Source: Kitasatospora cinereorecta (GTDB lineage: Bacteria > Actinomycetota > Actinomycetes > Streptomycetales > Streptomycetaceae). From it: a DNA stretch of 64,000 nt. The stretch's first letter is position 1. Each line of letters starts with the position of its first letter. Under the pieces are notes generated by a model. It had not been told where the DNA came from and made no database searches. It saw only the letters and a program-made list of their open reading frames with translations. A program made the translations under genes and the position numbers. Below, piece after piece: positions 44,050 through 52,233 of this stretch. The stretch lies in the NCBI RefSeq assembly GCF_024172095.1, contig NZ_JAMZDX010000005.1, forward strand, positions 248,001 to 312,000. Direction: 5' to 3'.

Positions 44050-45575
44050 TGCTCCCGCCGGCGCGGCTGGCCCGGCTGCGCTCCCTGGCGCGCCGCGGAC
44101 AGCCCACCGCGCTGGCCGCCACCCTGGTGGTCGGCTACGTCACGGTCTTCGTCCTGGCCATGGTGCACACCAGCTACGACACCTGGGGCGCGCTGCTGGT
44201 GGCGCCCGCCCTGATGGTGATCGGCACCCCGATCCTGGCCCGGGTGGCCGCGGCCAACCCCGAGCGCGGCGTCTTCAAGCTGCTGATGCTGGCGATGGGC
44301 CTGAAGCTGCTCTGCGCCTTCCCCCGCTACCTGATGGCCTTCGTGCTGTACGGCGGCGCCGCCGACGCCAAGATGTACCACCAGCGCGGCAGCGAGCTCG
44401 CCCAGTACCTGGACACCACCGACCTGTTCGCCGGGATCCACTACGACCTGGGCATGAAGGTCGCCGGCACCGGCTTCGTCATCATCGTCACCGGCGTGGT
44501 CTACGCGATCACCGGCCCGACCCTGGTCGGCGGTTTCCTGGTGTTCTCCTGGATGGGCTTCTGGGGGCTGCTGCTGTTCTGGCGGGCGCTGCAGATCGCC
44601 TTCCCGGAGGCCGACTCCCGCCGCTACGCCAAGCTGGTGTTCTTCCTGCCCTCGCTGCTGTTCTGGCCGTCCAGCATCGGCAAGGACGCCTGGATGATGC
44701 TCTGCCTGGGCCTGACCACCTACGGCGTGGCCCGGCTGCTGGACCGCCGCTTCGGCGCCTTCGTCTGCATCGCGCTGGGCTCGCTGGGCACCGCGATGGT
44801 CCGCCCGCACGTCACCGTGCTGGCCGGCGCCGGCCTGATGGTGGCGTACGTGCTGCGCAAGCGGCCGCAGCAGGTCAGCGCGCTCGGCCCGCTGCGCACG
44901 GTGCTGACCGTCGCGGTGCTGGGCGTGATGGTGATGCTGATGCTGCAGCAGGTGTCGGCGTTCTTCGGCACCCAGGGCACCGACGGCGACGCGGTCAACC
45001 ACGTGCTGTCGGAGACCTCGCGGCGCACCTCGCAGGGCTCGTCGGTGATCAACCAGCCGACCGCGGAGGACGCCGCCCCGTCGTTCAGCCTCAATCCGGC
45101 GCGGCTGCCGGTGGCGGTGGTGAGCGTGCTGTTCCGGCCGTTCCCGTTCGAGGCGTCGAACATCCAGAACCTGATCCAGTCGGTGGAGTGCTTCGCGCTG
45201 CTGGTGATGTTCATCCGGGACTGGCCGCGGCTGACCCGGCTGCCGCGGCTGTTCGTCAAACGCTCGTACATCGCCTTCACCTCGGTGTACGTGCTGCTGT
45301 TCTGCTGGGCCTTCTCGACCATCAACAACATGGGCATCCTGTCGCGCGAGCGCGTCCAGGTGCTGCCGCTGGTGCTGGTGCTGCTCGCGGTGCCGAAGGC
45401 CGAGTCCGCCGGGCGGAGCTTCCAGCGGCGCCGGCCGCCGGTGTGGCGGGTGCAGCCGGGCCAGTGGGGCGAGCGTGCCGAGGCCGCCGCCCGCGACGAC
45501 TCTCCGGCCCGCGTGGGCGGTCCGGAGCCACCACCTCGACCCAGGGGGGATCGACCCGACCATGACGACCACTGA
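44049..45575 (+). CDS. Wzy-like polysaccharide polymerase (polytopic membrane protein)
   Basis: The 508-residue protein has about ten membrane helices from residue 20 to 430 and a polar, Arg/Pro-rich tail. A large loop (residues 100-140, GGAADAKMYHQRGSELAQYLD) and a second polar loop with SFSLNPARLPVAVVSVLFRP are present, together with FFLPSLLFWPSSIGKDAWM, a pattern seen in O-antigen/capsule polymerases. It would link repeat units on the outer side of the membrane. The identification rests on topology and context because Wzy proteins share little sequence. The ATG at 44049 overlaps the preceding stop by one base, and its 3' end overlaps the aminotransferase gene by 14 bases. Confidence 0.75.
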   Translation: MLPPARLARLRSLARRGQPTALAATLVVGYVTVFVLAMVHTSYDTWGALLVAPALMVIGTPILARVAAANPERGVFKLLMLAMGLKLLCAFPRYLMAFVLYGGAADAKMYHQRGSELAQYLDTTDLFAGIHYDLGMKVAGTGFVIIVTGVVYAITGPTLVGGFLVFSWMGFWGLLLFWRALQIAFPEADSRRYAKLVFFLPSLLFWPSSIGKDAWMMLCLGLTTYGVARLLDRRFGAFVCIALGSLGTAMVRPHVTVLAGAGLMVAYVLRKRPQQVSALGPLRTVLTVAVLGVMVMLMLQQVSAFFGTQGTDGDAVNHVLSETSRRTSQGSSVINQPTAEDAAPSFSLNPARLPVAVVSVLFRPFPFEASNIQNLIQSVECFALLVMFIRDWPRLTRLPRLFVKRSYIAFTSVYVLLFCWAFSTINNMGILSRERVQVLPLVLVLLAVPKAESAGRSFQRRRPPVWRVQPGQWGERAEAAARDDSPARVGGPEPPPRPRGDRPDHDDH

Positions 45576-46749
45576 CCTGAACCTGCCCGCCGCCCTCGGC
45601 GGCGCCCCCGCCTTCCCCGATGGCCTGCCGCTGACCCGGGTGCAGGTGCCGGACCGGGAGGGCCTGCTCTCCCGGCTCGGCGACGTCCTGGACAGCGGCA
45701 TGCTCACCAACGGACCGACCGTGCGCGCGCTGGAGGAGCGGGCCGCCGAGCTGCTGGAGGTGGAGCACGTGGTCGCGGTCTCCAACTGCACGGCCGGACT
45801 GATGCTGGTGCTGCAGGCCGCCGGGGTGGGCGGGGGCCGCCCCGTGGTGATGCCGGGCTTCACCTTCTCGGCCACCGCGCACGCGGCGCACTGGGCGGGC
45901 GGCACCCCGCTGTTCGCCGAGGCCCGGGAGGAGGACATCACCCTGGACCCGGCCGACGCCGAGGCCCGGCTGAAGGCCGCCGACCACCCGGCCGCGCTGA
46001 TGGCCACCCACGTCTACGGGACCCCGTGCCGGGTCGAGGAGCTGCAGCGGATCGCCGACGCGGCCGGGGTGCCGCTGGTGTACGACGCGGCGCACGGCCT
46101 GGGCAGCCGCCGCCGGGGGGTGCCGATCGGCAACTTCGGCCTGGCCGAGGTGTTCTCGATGAGCCCGACCAAGGTCGCGGTGGCCGGCGAGGGCGGCCTG
46201 GTGGCGACCCGGGACGCCGCACTGGCGGCCACCCTGCGCACCGCCCGGGACTACGGCAACCCGGGCGACTACGACACGCTCTTCCCCGGCCTGAACGCCC
46301 GGATGAGCGAGCTGCACGCGGCGGTCGGCCTGAGCTGGCTGGCCGGGCTGCCCGAGCGGGTGGCGCACCGCGGCGCGCTGGTGGCGGAGTTCGCCGCCGC
46401 GGTGGCGGGCCTGCCGGGGCTTCGGCTCGCCCTGCCGGAGGAGGGCGACGTGTCGACCTTCAAGGACCTCACGCTGATCCTGGACGCCGAGGCCTTCGGC
46501 CTGTCCGCGGACGCGCTGGCCCGGGCTCTGAAGGCGGAGGGCATCGACACCCGGCGCTACTTCCACCCGCCGGTGCAGCGGCAGAAGTCGTACGCGCACC
46601 TGGGCCAGGCCGAGGCGCTGCCGGTCACCGACCGGCTGGCGGCCTCGGTGCTGACCGTGCCGCTCTGGTCGCACATGGACGCGGCGACGGTGCGGCGGGT
46701 CGCCGAGGCGGTGGTACGCATCCAGCCGCACGCGGAGCGGCTGGGCTGA
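45562..46749 (+). CDS. DegT/DnrJ/EryC1 family sugar aminotransferase (PglE-like)
   Basis: The 395-residue PLP enzyme transfers an amino group to a keto-sugar nucleotide. The motifs are GMLTNGPTVRALEERAAELL, VSNCTAGLMLVLQAAGV, VMPGFTFSATAHA and YDAAHGLGS (Asp for the PLP pyridine N). FSMSPTKVAVAGEGG contains the Schiff-base Lys, and NARMSELHAAVGL follows. With the PglD-like and PglC-like genes of this region it could supply a 4-amino sugar, but the required 4,6-dehydratase is not in the window. The ATG at 45562 with AGGGGGGA upstream lies inside the end of the polymerase gene. It is the last gene of the operon. Confidence 0.93.
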   Translation: MTTTDLNLPAALGGAPAFPDGLPLTRVQVPDREGLLSRLGDVLDSGMLTNGPTVRALEERAAELLEVEHVVAVSNCTAGLMLVLQAAGVGGGRPVVMPGFTFSATAHAAHWAGGTPLFAEAREEDITLDPADAEARLKAADHPAALMATHVYGTPCRVEELQRIADAAGVPLVYDAAHGLGSRRRGVPIGNFGLAEVFSMSPTKVAVAGEGGLVATRDAALAATLRTARDYGNPGDYDTLFPGLNARMSELHAAVGLSWLAGLPERVAHRGALVAEFAAAVAGLPGLRLALPEEGDVSTFKDLTLILDAEAFGLSADALARALKAEGIDTRRYFHPPVQRQKSYAHLGQAEALPVTDRLAASVLTVPLWSHMDAATVRRVAEAVVRIQPHAERLG

Positions 46750-46886
46750 GCCGGGGCGGCGCCGTGCGGGGCCCCGGCGGGGTCGCGGGCTCCAGGATTT
46801 CGAGCCTCGCACGGCGGTTCGCCGATTGCGCAATTCAGGTGAACTCGGTTGGACCGCAAGCCTGTTGGCCGGGCACGATGGCGGCC

Positions 46887-47336
46887 ATGTTCAAGGGATT
46901 CCGCAGCTTCCTGCTGCGCGGCAACGTGGTCGACCTGGCGGTCGGCATCGTCATCGGCGCGGCGTTCACCGCCGTCGTCACCGGGTTCGTCACCGCCTTC
47001 CTCACCCCGCTGATCGGCGTGGCGACGGGTGCGGTCGGCGACTTCTCGCAGAAGACCTTCTCGATCGCCGGCACCACGTTCCCGTACGGCGCCTTCCTCA
47101 ACGCGCTGATCAGCTTCGTGCTGGTGGCGGCGGTGATCTACTTCGCCGTGGTGGTGCCGGTCGGCAAGCTGCAGAACCGGTTCCACCCGGTCAAGGACGT
47201 ACCGGTCGCCAAGAACGACTGCCCGGAGTGCCTGAGCACCGTTCCGGCCGCCGCGACCCGCTGCGCGCACTGCACCACGGAGCTGGCCGGGCGGCCCGGC
47301 TTCCCCGCCCAGGCCGCGGCGCTGCAGTCCCGCTGA
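46887..47336 (+). CDS. mscL: large-conductance mechanosensitive channel with C-terminal zinc ribbon
   Basis: The 149-residue protein is MscL, a homopentameric pore that opens under membrane tension to release solutes after osmotic downshock. FLLRGNVVDLAVGIVIGAAFTAVV is the first helix region with the gate, and PYGAFLNALISFVLVAAVIYFAVVVP is the second. The C-terminal tail replaces the usual coiled coil end with CPECLSTVPAAATRCAHC, a CxxC...CxxC zinc-ribbon-like module found in some actinobacterial MscL. An ATG nine bases upstream (46878) is an alternative start; MFKGFRSFLL matches the family start better. Confidence 0.95.
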   Translation: MFKGFRSFLLRGNVVDLAVGIVIGAAFTAVVTGFVTAFLTPLIGVATGAVGDFSQKTFSIAGTTFPYGAFLNALISFVLVAAVIYFAVVVPVGKLQNRFHPVKDVPVAKNDCPECLSTVPAAATRCAHCTTELAGRPGFPAQAAALQSR

Positions 47337-47577
47337 CCTCCGCACTTCCCGCTCGGGCCCTCCGGGACCGGCCATCCGGCCGCCGGGGGGCCGCCTTCGT
47401 CGGTTCGCACGCCGTTCGACCTCCCGTCAGGTGGTCGTGATGGCCTGATTCCACCCACCCAAATGTCCGTTCTTCATCCTTTCGGGTGGTTTGATCGAGC
47501 GAAGAGTGTGTAAACAGTTGAACTCCCCGGTCTCCCACTCTCCTCAGCAGGCACATTGTGGGCTTACGGTATGCCCC

Positions 47578-48273
47578 ATGACCTCGCCCCGCTCCTACGA
47601 CGGAGTCGGCTACCCCTCTCCGTCCTTTTCCTCCGGCACGCCCATCTACGACAGCCTTGTCGCAGAACGTGGCATCCCGCAGATCGCCCCCATCAACGTG
47701 CCCCCGGCACTCCCCTCCTCGTACGGCTCCGGCTACGGCAGCAGCTCGTACGGGAGCTACGGCGGCTACGACAGCCCGGGCAGCAACCTGCCCGCGCTGC
47801 CCCCGGCCCGCCTCGCCCTGGGCCCCGGACCGAGCAGCGCCCCGGCGCCGGTCCAGCCGACTCCGGTGAGCTACGCCGGCGTCCCGCAGCCGCAGCCCGG
47901 CTACGGGGCCGCCCCGCAGCCCTACGTCCCCGGCCAGCGCCCGGGCGGCCCCGCGCCGTTCCAGCCGGCCGCCCCGCAGCCGTCCTACGGCGCGACCACC
48001 CAGGGCTTCGCCGGCCAGAGCCCCGCCTCCACCGGCTTCGCCAACGCGCCGCAGAGCTTCTCCGCGCCGAGCTTCGGCGGGCAGGGCTTCGGTACGCAGG
48101 GCTTCGGCGCGCAGGGCTTCAACGGCCAGGGCCAGCAGGCCTCGGCCGACCAGAGCTTCGGCGGCAACCAGCTGCGCCCGGCCGCACCGGTCGCCCCGGT
48201 GCGTCCGATGCAGCAGCAGTACCCGACGCAGCCGACGTACCCGCAGTACCAGCAGTACCCGCAGGCCGGCTGA
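47578..48273 (+). CDS. DUF6643-like Gly/Pro/Gln-rich protein
   Basis: The 231-residue protein has a conserved N-terminus (SGTPIYDSLVAERGIPQIAPI at about residues 19-39) and then a low-complexity tail rich in Gly, Pro, Gln, Ser and Tyr with GFG/GQGF-type repeats, ending YPQYQQYPQAG. It has no signal peptide or membrane segment. Streptomycetes carry a family with the same IYDSLVAERG core whose function is unknown; the disordered tail suggests a protein-binding or condensate-like role (inference). The ATG at 47578 was chosen because the conserved core begins soon after it. Confidence 0.82.
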   Translation: MTSPRSYDGVGYPSPSFSSGTPIYDSLVAERGIPQIAPINVPPALPSSYGSGYGSSSYGSYGGYDSPGSNLPALPPARLALGPGPSSAPAPVQPTPVSYAGVPQPQPGYGAAPQPYVPGQRPGGPAPFQPAAPQPSYGATTQGFAGQSPASTGFANAPQSFSAPSFGGQGFGTQGFGAQGFNGQGQQASADQSFGGNQLRPAAPVAPVRPMQQQYPTQPTYPQYQQYPQAG

Positions 48274-48344
48274 GCCCAGCCGAGCCGTCCGCCCGGTGTA
48301 CGAGGGAGCCGGGCGGGGTCTTGGCGGAGCAAGGGGTCGTCCCC

Positions 48345-48385
48345 AGGGCCGTCCGTACCGTCCACAGCGCGGTACGGACGGCCCT
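48345..48385. terminator. stem-loop terminator after the DUF6643-like gene
   Basis: Arms of 15 bases (AGGGCCGTCCGTACC and GGTACGGACGGCCCT) are perfectly complementary around an 11-base loop. It lies about 70 bases after the stop of the upstream gene and before the MOSC gene. Confidence 0.7.
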
Positions 48386-48433
48386 CGCGTCTTCCGGGCC
48401 GGTCCGCAGCCCCGGCGCTTCGCCGCCGGACGG

Positions 48434-48479
48434 GTCCGACCCCGGTGCCGGCGGCAGTCCGACCCCGGTGCCGGCGGCA
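48434..48479. repeat. two exact 23-bp tandem copies
   Basis: The unit begins GTCCGACCCCGGTGCCGG and ends CGGCA. Two perfect copies lie 25 bases upstream of the MOSC gene start, in the space that should hold its promoter or leader. Confidence 0.85.
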
Positions 48480-48503
48480 GCGACCGGCTGGCAGGATGGG
48501 GTC

Positions 48504-49373
48504 ATGCCACAGCTGACCGGACTCCACCTCTACCCCGTCAAGTCCACCTACCGGCTGAGCCCCGACACCGCCCGGGTCGAACCCTGGGGACTGGCCGGCG
48601 ACCGCCGTTGGATGCTGGTGGACGAACGCGGGCGCGCCGTCACCCAGCGCGACGTGGCCGAGCTGGGGCAGTACCGCGCCGTACCCGAAGCCGACGGCTC
48701 ACTGACCGTCACCGCGCCCGACGGCGCCCGGATCGCCGTCCCCGCGCCCGCCGTCGCCGAGGGCGCCACCGACACCGAGGTCGAGGTCTTCGGCACCTTC
48801 TTCCCCGCCGCCGAGGCGGCCAAGGAGGTGCAGATCTGGTTCGCCGAGCGGCTCGGCGAGGTCCGCCTGGTCCACCTGGACCGGCCCGGCAGCAGCCGCC
48901 CGATCGACGCCGCGTACGCCCGACCCGGCGAGACCGTGTCGATGGCCGACGGCTACCCGCTGCTGCTCACCACCACCGCCTCGCTGGCGGACCTGAACCG
49001 GCGGATCGCCGAGGACCACCCGGACGATCCGGTGAAGGCCACCGCGCTGCCGATGGAGCGCTTCCGCCCCAACGTGGTGATCACCGGCACCGAGGCGTGG
49101 GCCGAGGACGGCTGGCGGCGGATCCGGATCGGCGAGCTGACCTTCCGGGTGGCCAAGCCCTGCGGGCGCTGCGTGGTCACCACCACCGACCAGGAGACCG
49201 GCGTGCGGCGCGGCCCGGAGCCGCTGCGGGCGCTCGGCCGGCACCACCGGTTCGGGCAGAAGCTGGTCTTCGGGCAGAACCTGATCCCCGAGGGCGTCGG
49301 CACGCTGCGGATCGGCGACGAGCTGACCGTCCTGGAGGAGGGCCCGCGGCCGGAGCCGGACCGCCGCGGCTGA
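48504..49373 (+). CDS. MOSC domain protein (YcbX-like)
   Basis: The 289-residue protein has an N-terminal MOSC_N beta-barrel (LTGLHLYPVKSTYRLSPDTA, LAGDRRWMLVDERGRAVTQRD) and a C-terminal MOSC domain with AKPCGRCVVTTTDQETGVR, where the Cys is the usual molybdenum-cofactor ligand. RFRPNVVITGTEAWAEDGW is also conserved. YcbX and the related mARC enzymes reduce N-hydroxylated compounds using a reductase partner. The protein is cytosolic. The ATG at 48504 follows AGGATGGGG. No partner ferredoxin gene is adjacent. Confidence 0.9.
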   Translation: MPQLTGLHLYPVKSTYRLSPDTARVEPWGLAGDRRWMLVDERGRAVTQRDVAELGQYRAVPEADGSLTVTAPDGARIAVPAPAVAEGATDTEVEVFGTFFPAAEAAKEVQIWFAERLGEVRLVHLDRPGSSRPIDAAYARPGETVSMADGYPLLLTTTASLADLNRRIAEDHPDDPVKATALPMERFRPNVVITGTEAWAEDGWRRIRIGELTFRVAKPCGRCVVTTTDQETGVRRGPEPLRALGRHHRFGQKLVFGQNLIPEGVGTLRIGDELTVLEEGPRPEPDRRG

Positions 49374-49380
49374 TCCGACC

Positions 49381-49494
49381 CGGGTCGGGTGACCGGCGGA
49401 GGTGTCCGGGTCGGGTGACCGGCGGAGGTGTCCGGGTCGGGTGACCGGCGGCCGTCGTCCGGAACCGTGGCCGCCGTCCGGAACCGTGGCCGCC
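49381..49494. repeat. compound tandem repeat tract
   Basis: A 26-bp unit beginning CGGGTCGGGTGACCGGCG occurs at 49381-49406 and 49407-49432, with a partial third copy to 49451. A 19-bp unit (GTCCGGAACCGTGGCCGCC) then occurs twice at 49457-49475 and 49476-49494. The tract lies between the MOSC and beta-helix/AAA genes. Confidence 0.88.
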
Positions 49495-49577
49495 GCCACT
49501 CGTTGAACCGGATGGCCGGGAAGGGCGTTACGGTGGGGCGATCACACGGCGTCTCGACGAAGGTGGGGCTGACAGAC

Positions 49578-49603
49578 CGTCATGGGTGAGCGTCATGGGT
49601 GAG
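49578..49603 (+). promoter_or_regulatory. 13-bp tandem duplication over the start codon
   Basis: CGTCATGGGTGAG occurs twice in a row. The second ATG (49595) is in frame with the beta-helix/AAA protein; the first (49582) is out of frame and reads a seven-codon micro-ORF (MGERHG, stop) that ends just past the real start. A GTG at 49586 is also in frame. Confidence 0.7.
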
Positions 49604-52099
49604 CACAGGGTCCGGGTCACGCAGGACGGCGCCTCCCGCTGGCGGCGCCGCGCCGGGGATTACGAGACGCTCCACGAGGCCCTGGCCGTGGCCGAACCCG
49701 GCGACACCCTCACCCTGCGCCCCGGCACCTTCCGCGAAGCGGTACTGCTCGACAAGCCGGTGACCCTGCGGCCCGCCGACGGCCCGGGGAGCGTCCGCCT
49801 CGACCCGCCCGCCGGGGTCCCGCTGACCGTGACCGCCGCGGCCACCGTCCAGGGCCTGGTGATCGAGGGCTCGGACGTGTCCGTCCCGGCGGTCCTGATC
49901 ACCGGCGAGAAGGCCGCCGCCCGGCTCGCCGACTGCCGGGTGGAGACCCGGGCGGCGGTCGGCGTGGAGATCACCGGCGGCGCCGACGCCGTGCTGACCG
50001 GCTGCGTCGTGGACAATCCGGCGGGCCTCGGCGTCCGGCTGCGCGGCGCCGTCGCCGAACTGCAGGACAGCGAGGTCACGGCCGCCGCCCAGTCCGGACT
50101 CGCCGTCCTCGGCGGCGCCACCGCCCGACTGGAACGCTGCCGACTGCACCACGCCGGCGGCGCCGGCGTGCTGATCGCCGACCCCGGCTCCACCGCCGAG
50201 CTGATCGGCTGCGAGATCTACGAGGTCCGCGGCAGTGGCGTCCAGGCCGAGGCGCAGGCCGTCGGCCGGCTCACCGACTGCACCGTCCACCGCGTCACCG
50301 GCAACGGCCTGAGCCTCGACAGCGAGGCCGAACTCACCCTCACCGCCTGCCGGGTGCACGACCTGCCGGAGAACGCGGCGGACCTGCGCGGCCGGTCACG
50401 GCTGCGGCTGGAGCGCTCCACCCTGCACGACTTCGGCCGCGGGGCGCTCTCGGTCTGGGACACCGGCACCCGGGTCGAGGCCGAAGGCTGCAAGATCCAC
50501 TCGGCCGGCGGCGACTACCCGGCGCTCTGGGTCAGCGACGGCGCCACCGTCGAGCTGACCGACTGCGCCCTCGACGACCTGCCCGACGCGCTGTTCGTCC
50601 TCGACCAGGGATCGACCGCCACCGCCCGCGACTGCTCCTTCACCGGCATCCGCAGCTCCGCCGTGTCGGTCAGCGGCGGCGCCACCGCCGACCTCGCCGA
50701 CTGCCGGATCCACCAGGCCGGCACCGGCCTGTGGTTCCGCGACCACGGCAGCGGCGGTCGGCTCACCGGCTGCGAGATCTCCGAGGTCTCCACCGGCGTG
50801 ATCGTCACCAAGGGCGCCGACCCGCTGCTGCGCGACTGCACCGTCCGGGGCGCCGGCGACGCGGGCGTGTACGTCTCCGCGCAGGGCCGCGGCACCTTCG
50901 AGGAGGTCCGGGTCTCGCACGGCCGCGGCTTCGGCTTCCACGTGATCGACGGCTGCCGTACCCGCCTGGTGCGCTGCCGGGCCGAGAGCAACGGACGGGC
51001 CGGCTTCGAGTTCTCCGAACCCGGCCCGATCGCCGAGGCCTGCACCGCGGACGACGTCCTGCCCGCCGCCCCGCCGACTGCCCCACCCGCCGACCTGCCC
51101 GCCCCGCGCGGCGCCCTGCCGTCCGGGACCGGCGACCGCTCCCCGCTCCCGCACCCCGCGGAATCCGGCCCCGGCGGGCCGGGCGCCTCTGCCGTGGGCG
51201 CCTCCGTCCTGGGTGCCTCCGGCCTGGGCGCGGTCGCGCCGAGCCACGGCGGGCGGCCGCCGACCGTCCCGCAGATCGGCCCGATCCCGGACTGCCGCCC
51301 GGCCGACGAGGCGCTCGCCGAACTCGAGGCCCTGGTCGGACTCGCCACCGTCAAGCGCGAGGTGCGCACCCTGATCGACCTGATCTCGGTCGGCCGGCGC
51401 CGCCAGCAGGCCGGGCTCAAGGCCCCCTCGCCGCGCCGGCACCTGGTCTTCACCGGCTCCCCCGGCACCGGCAAGACCACCGTCGCCCGGCTCTACGGCG
51501 AGATCCTCGCCTCGCTCGGCGTGCTCCAGCGCGGCCACCTGGTGGAGGTCGCCCGGGTCGACCTGGTCGGCGAGCACATCGGCTCCACCGCGATCCGCAC
51601 CGCCGCCGCCTTCGACCGGGCCCGCGGCGGCGTGCTGTTCATCGACGAGGCGTACGCCCTCGCCCCCGAGGACGGCGGCCGGGACTTCGGCCGGGAGGCG
51701 ATCGACACCCTGGTGAAGCTGATGGAGGACCACCGCGACGCGGTGGTGGTCATCGTGGCCGGCTACACCGCCGAGATGGAACGCTTCCTCGCCGCCAACC
51801 CCGGCCTGTCCTCCCGGTTCTCCCGCACCGTCACCTTCCCCGACTACTCCGCCGACGAGCTGTTGCAGATCGCCCGCGCCCAGTGCCTGGAGCACGAGTA
51901 CCAACTCGCCGAGGGCACCGCGAGCGCCCTGCTCGACCACTTCGCCGCCCTCGACCGCGGCACCGGCTTCGGCAACGGCCGCACCGCCCGGCAGGTGTTC
52001 GAGACCATGGTGGAGCGGCACGCCATGCGGGTCGCCCACCTGTCCGACCCGTCGACCGAGGAACTCCAGCTGCTGGTCCCGGCCGACCTGCCCGGCTGA
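49595..52099 (+). CDS. right-handed beta-helix / CbxX-type AAA+ ATPase fusion
   Basis: The 834-residue protein joins two folds. Residues of about 20-470 are a right-handed parallel beta-helix of some 20 coils with repeated patterns such as AELIGCEIYEV, GRLTDCTVHRV and VELTDCALDDL, each with a Cys or Leu at the turn. A Pro/Ala/Gly-rich linker of about 80 residues follows. The last 270 residues are an AAA+ ATPase of the CbxX/CfxQ (SpoVK/EccA) group: Walker A FTGSPGTGKTTVARLYG at about 619, Walker B VLFIDEAYALAP at about 684 and NPGLSSRFSRTVTFPDY with the Arg finger. CbxX remodels Rubisco, and EccA works in type VII secretion; no such genes are here. The function is unknown, probably ATP-driven remodelling of a target bound by the helix. 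Confidence 0.88.
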   Translation: MGEHRVRVTQDGASRWRRRAGDYETLHEALAVAEPGDTLTLRPGTFREAVLLDKPVTLRPADGPGSVRLDPPAGVPLTVTAAATVQGLVIEGSDVSVPAVLITGEKAAARLADCRVETRAAVGVEITGGADAVLTGCVVDNPAGLGVRLRGAVAELQDSEVTAAAQSGLAVLGGATARLERCRLHHAGGAGVLIADPGSTAELIGCEIYEVRGSGVQAEAQAVGRLTDCTVHRVTGNGLSLDSEAELTLTACRVHDLPENAADLRGRSRLRLERSTLHDFGRGALSVWDTGTRVEAEGCKIHSAGGDYPALWVSDGATVELTDCALDDLPDALFVLDQGSTATARDCSFTGIRSSAVSVSGGATADLADCRIHQAGTGLWFRDHGSGGRLTGCEISEVSTGVIVTKGADPLLRDCTVRGAGDAGVYVSAQGRGTFEEVRVSHGRGFGFHVIDGCRTRLVRCRAESNGRAGFEFSEPGPIAEACTADDVLPAAPPTAPPADLPAPRGALPSGTGDRSPLPHPAESGPGGPGASAVGASVLGASGLGAVAPSHGGRPPTVPQIGPIPDCRPADEALAELEALVGLATVKREVRTLIDLISVGRRRQQAGLKAPSPRRHLVFTGSPGTGKTTVARLYGEILASLGVLQRGHLVEVARVDLVGEHIGSTAIRTAAAFDRARGGVLFIDEAYALAPEDGGRDFGREAIDTLVKLMEDHRDAVVVIVAGYTAEMERFLAANPGLSSRFSRTVTFPDYSADELLQIARAQCLEHEYQLAEGTASALLDHFAALDRGTGFGNGRTARQVFETMVERHAMRVAHLSDPSTEELQLLVPADLPG

Positions 52100-52132
52100 C
52101 CCGCCCAGCTCGCCCACACCGCCGAGCGTTCT

Positions 52133-52160
52133 CGCGTTCCGCCTCCGCCTCCCGAACGCG
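52133..52160. terminator. weak hairpin after the beta-helix/AAA gene
   Basis: CGCGTTC and GAACGCG (7 bp) flank a 14-base loop between the AAA+ gene and the DeoR gene. It may be a weak terminator or attenuator. Confidence 0.35.
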
Positions 52161-52233
52161 CGGCGGGGCATGCGAGGATGGCCGTACGATCATCTGCCGG
52201 GCTCGACGGGCTCGACTACCGGAGGGACGGTCC

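Noticed and set aside
49595..52099. Type VII secretion component (EccA)
   Set aside because: Only the AAA+ part resembles EccA; no EccB-E, MycP or WXG100 gene is present, and the N-terminal half is a beta-helix rather than the EccA TPR domain.
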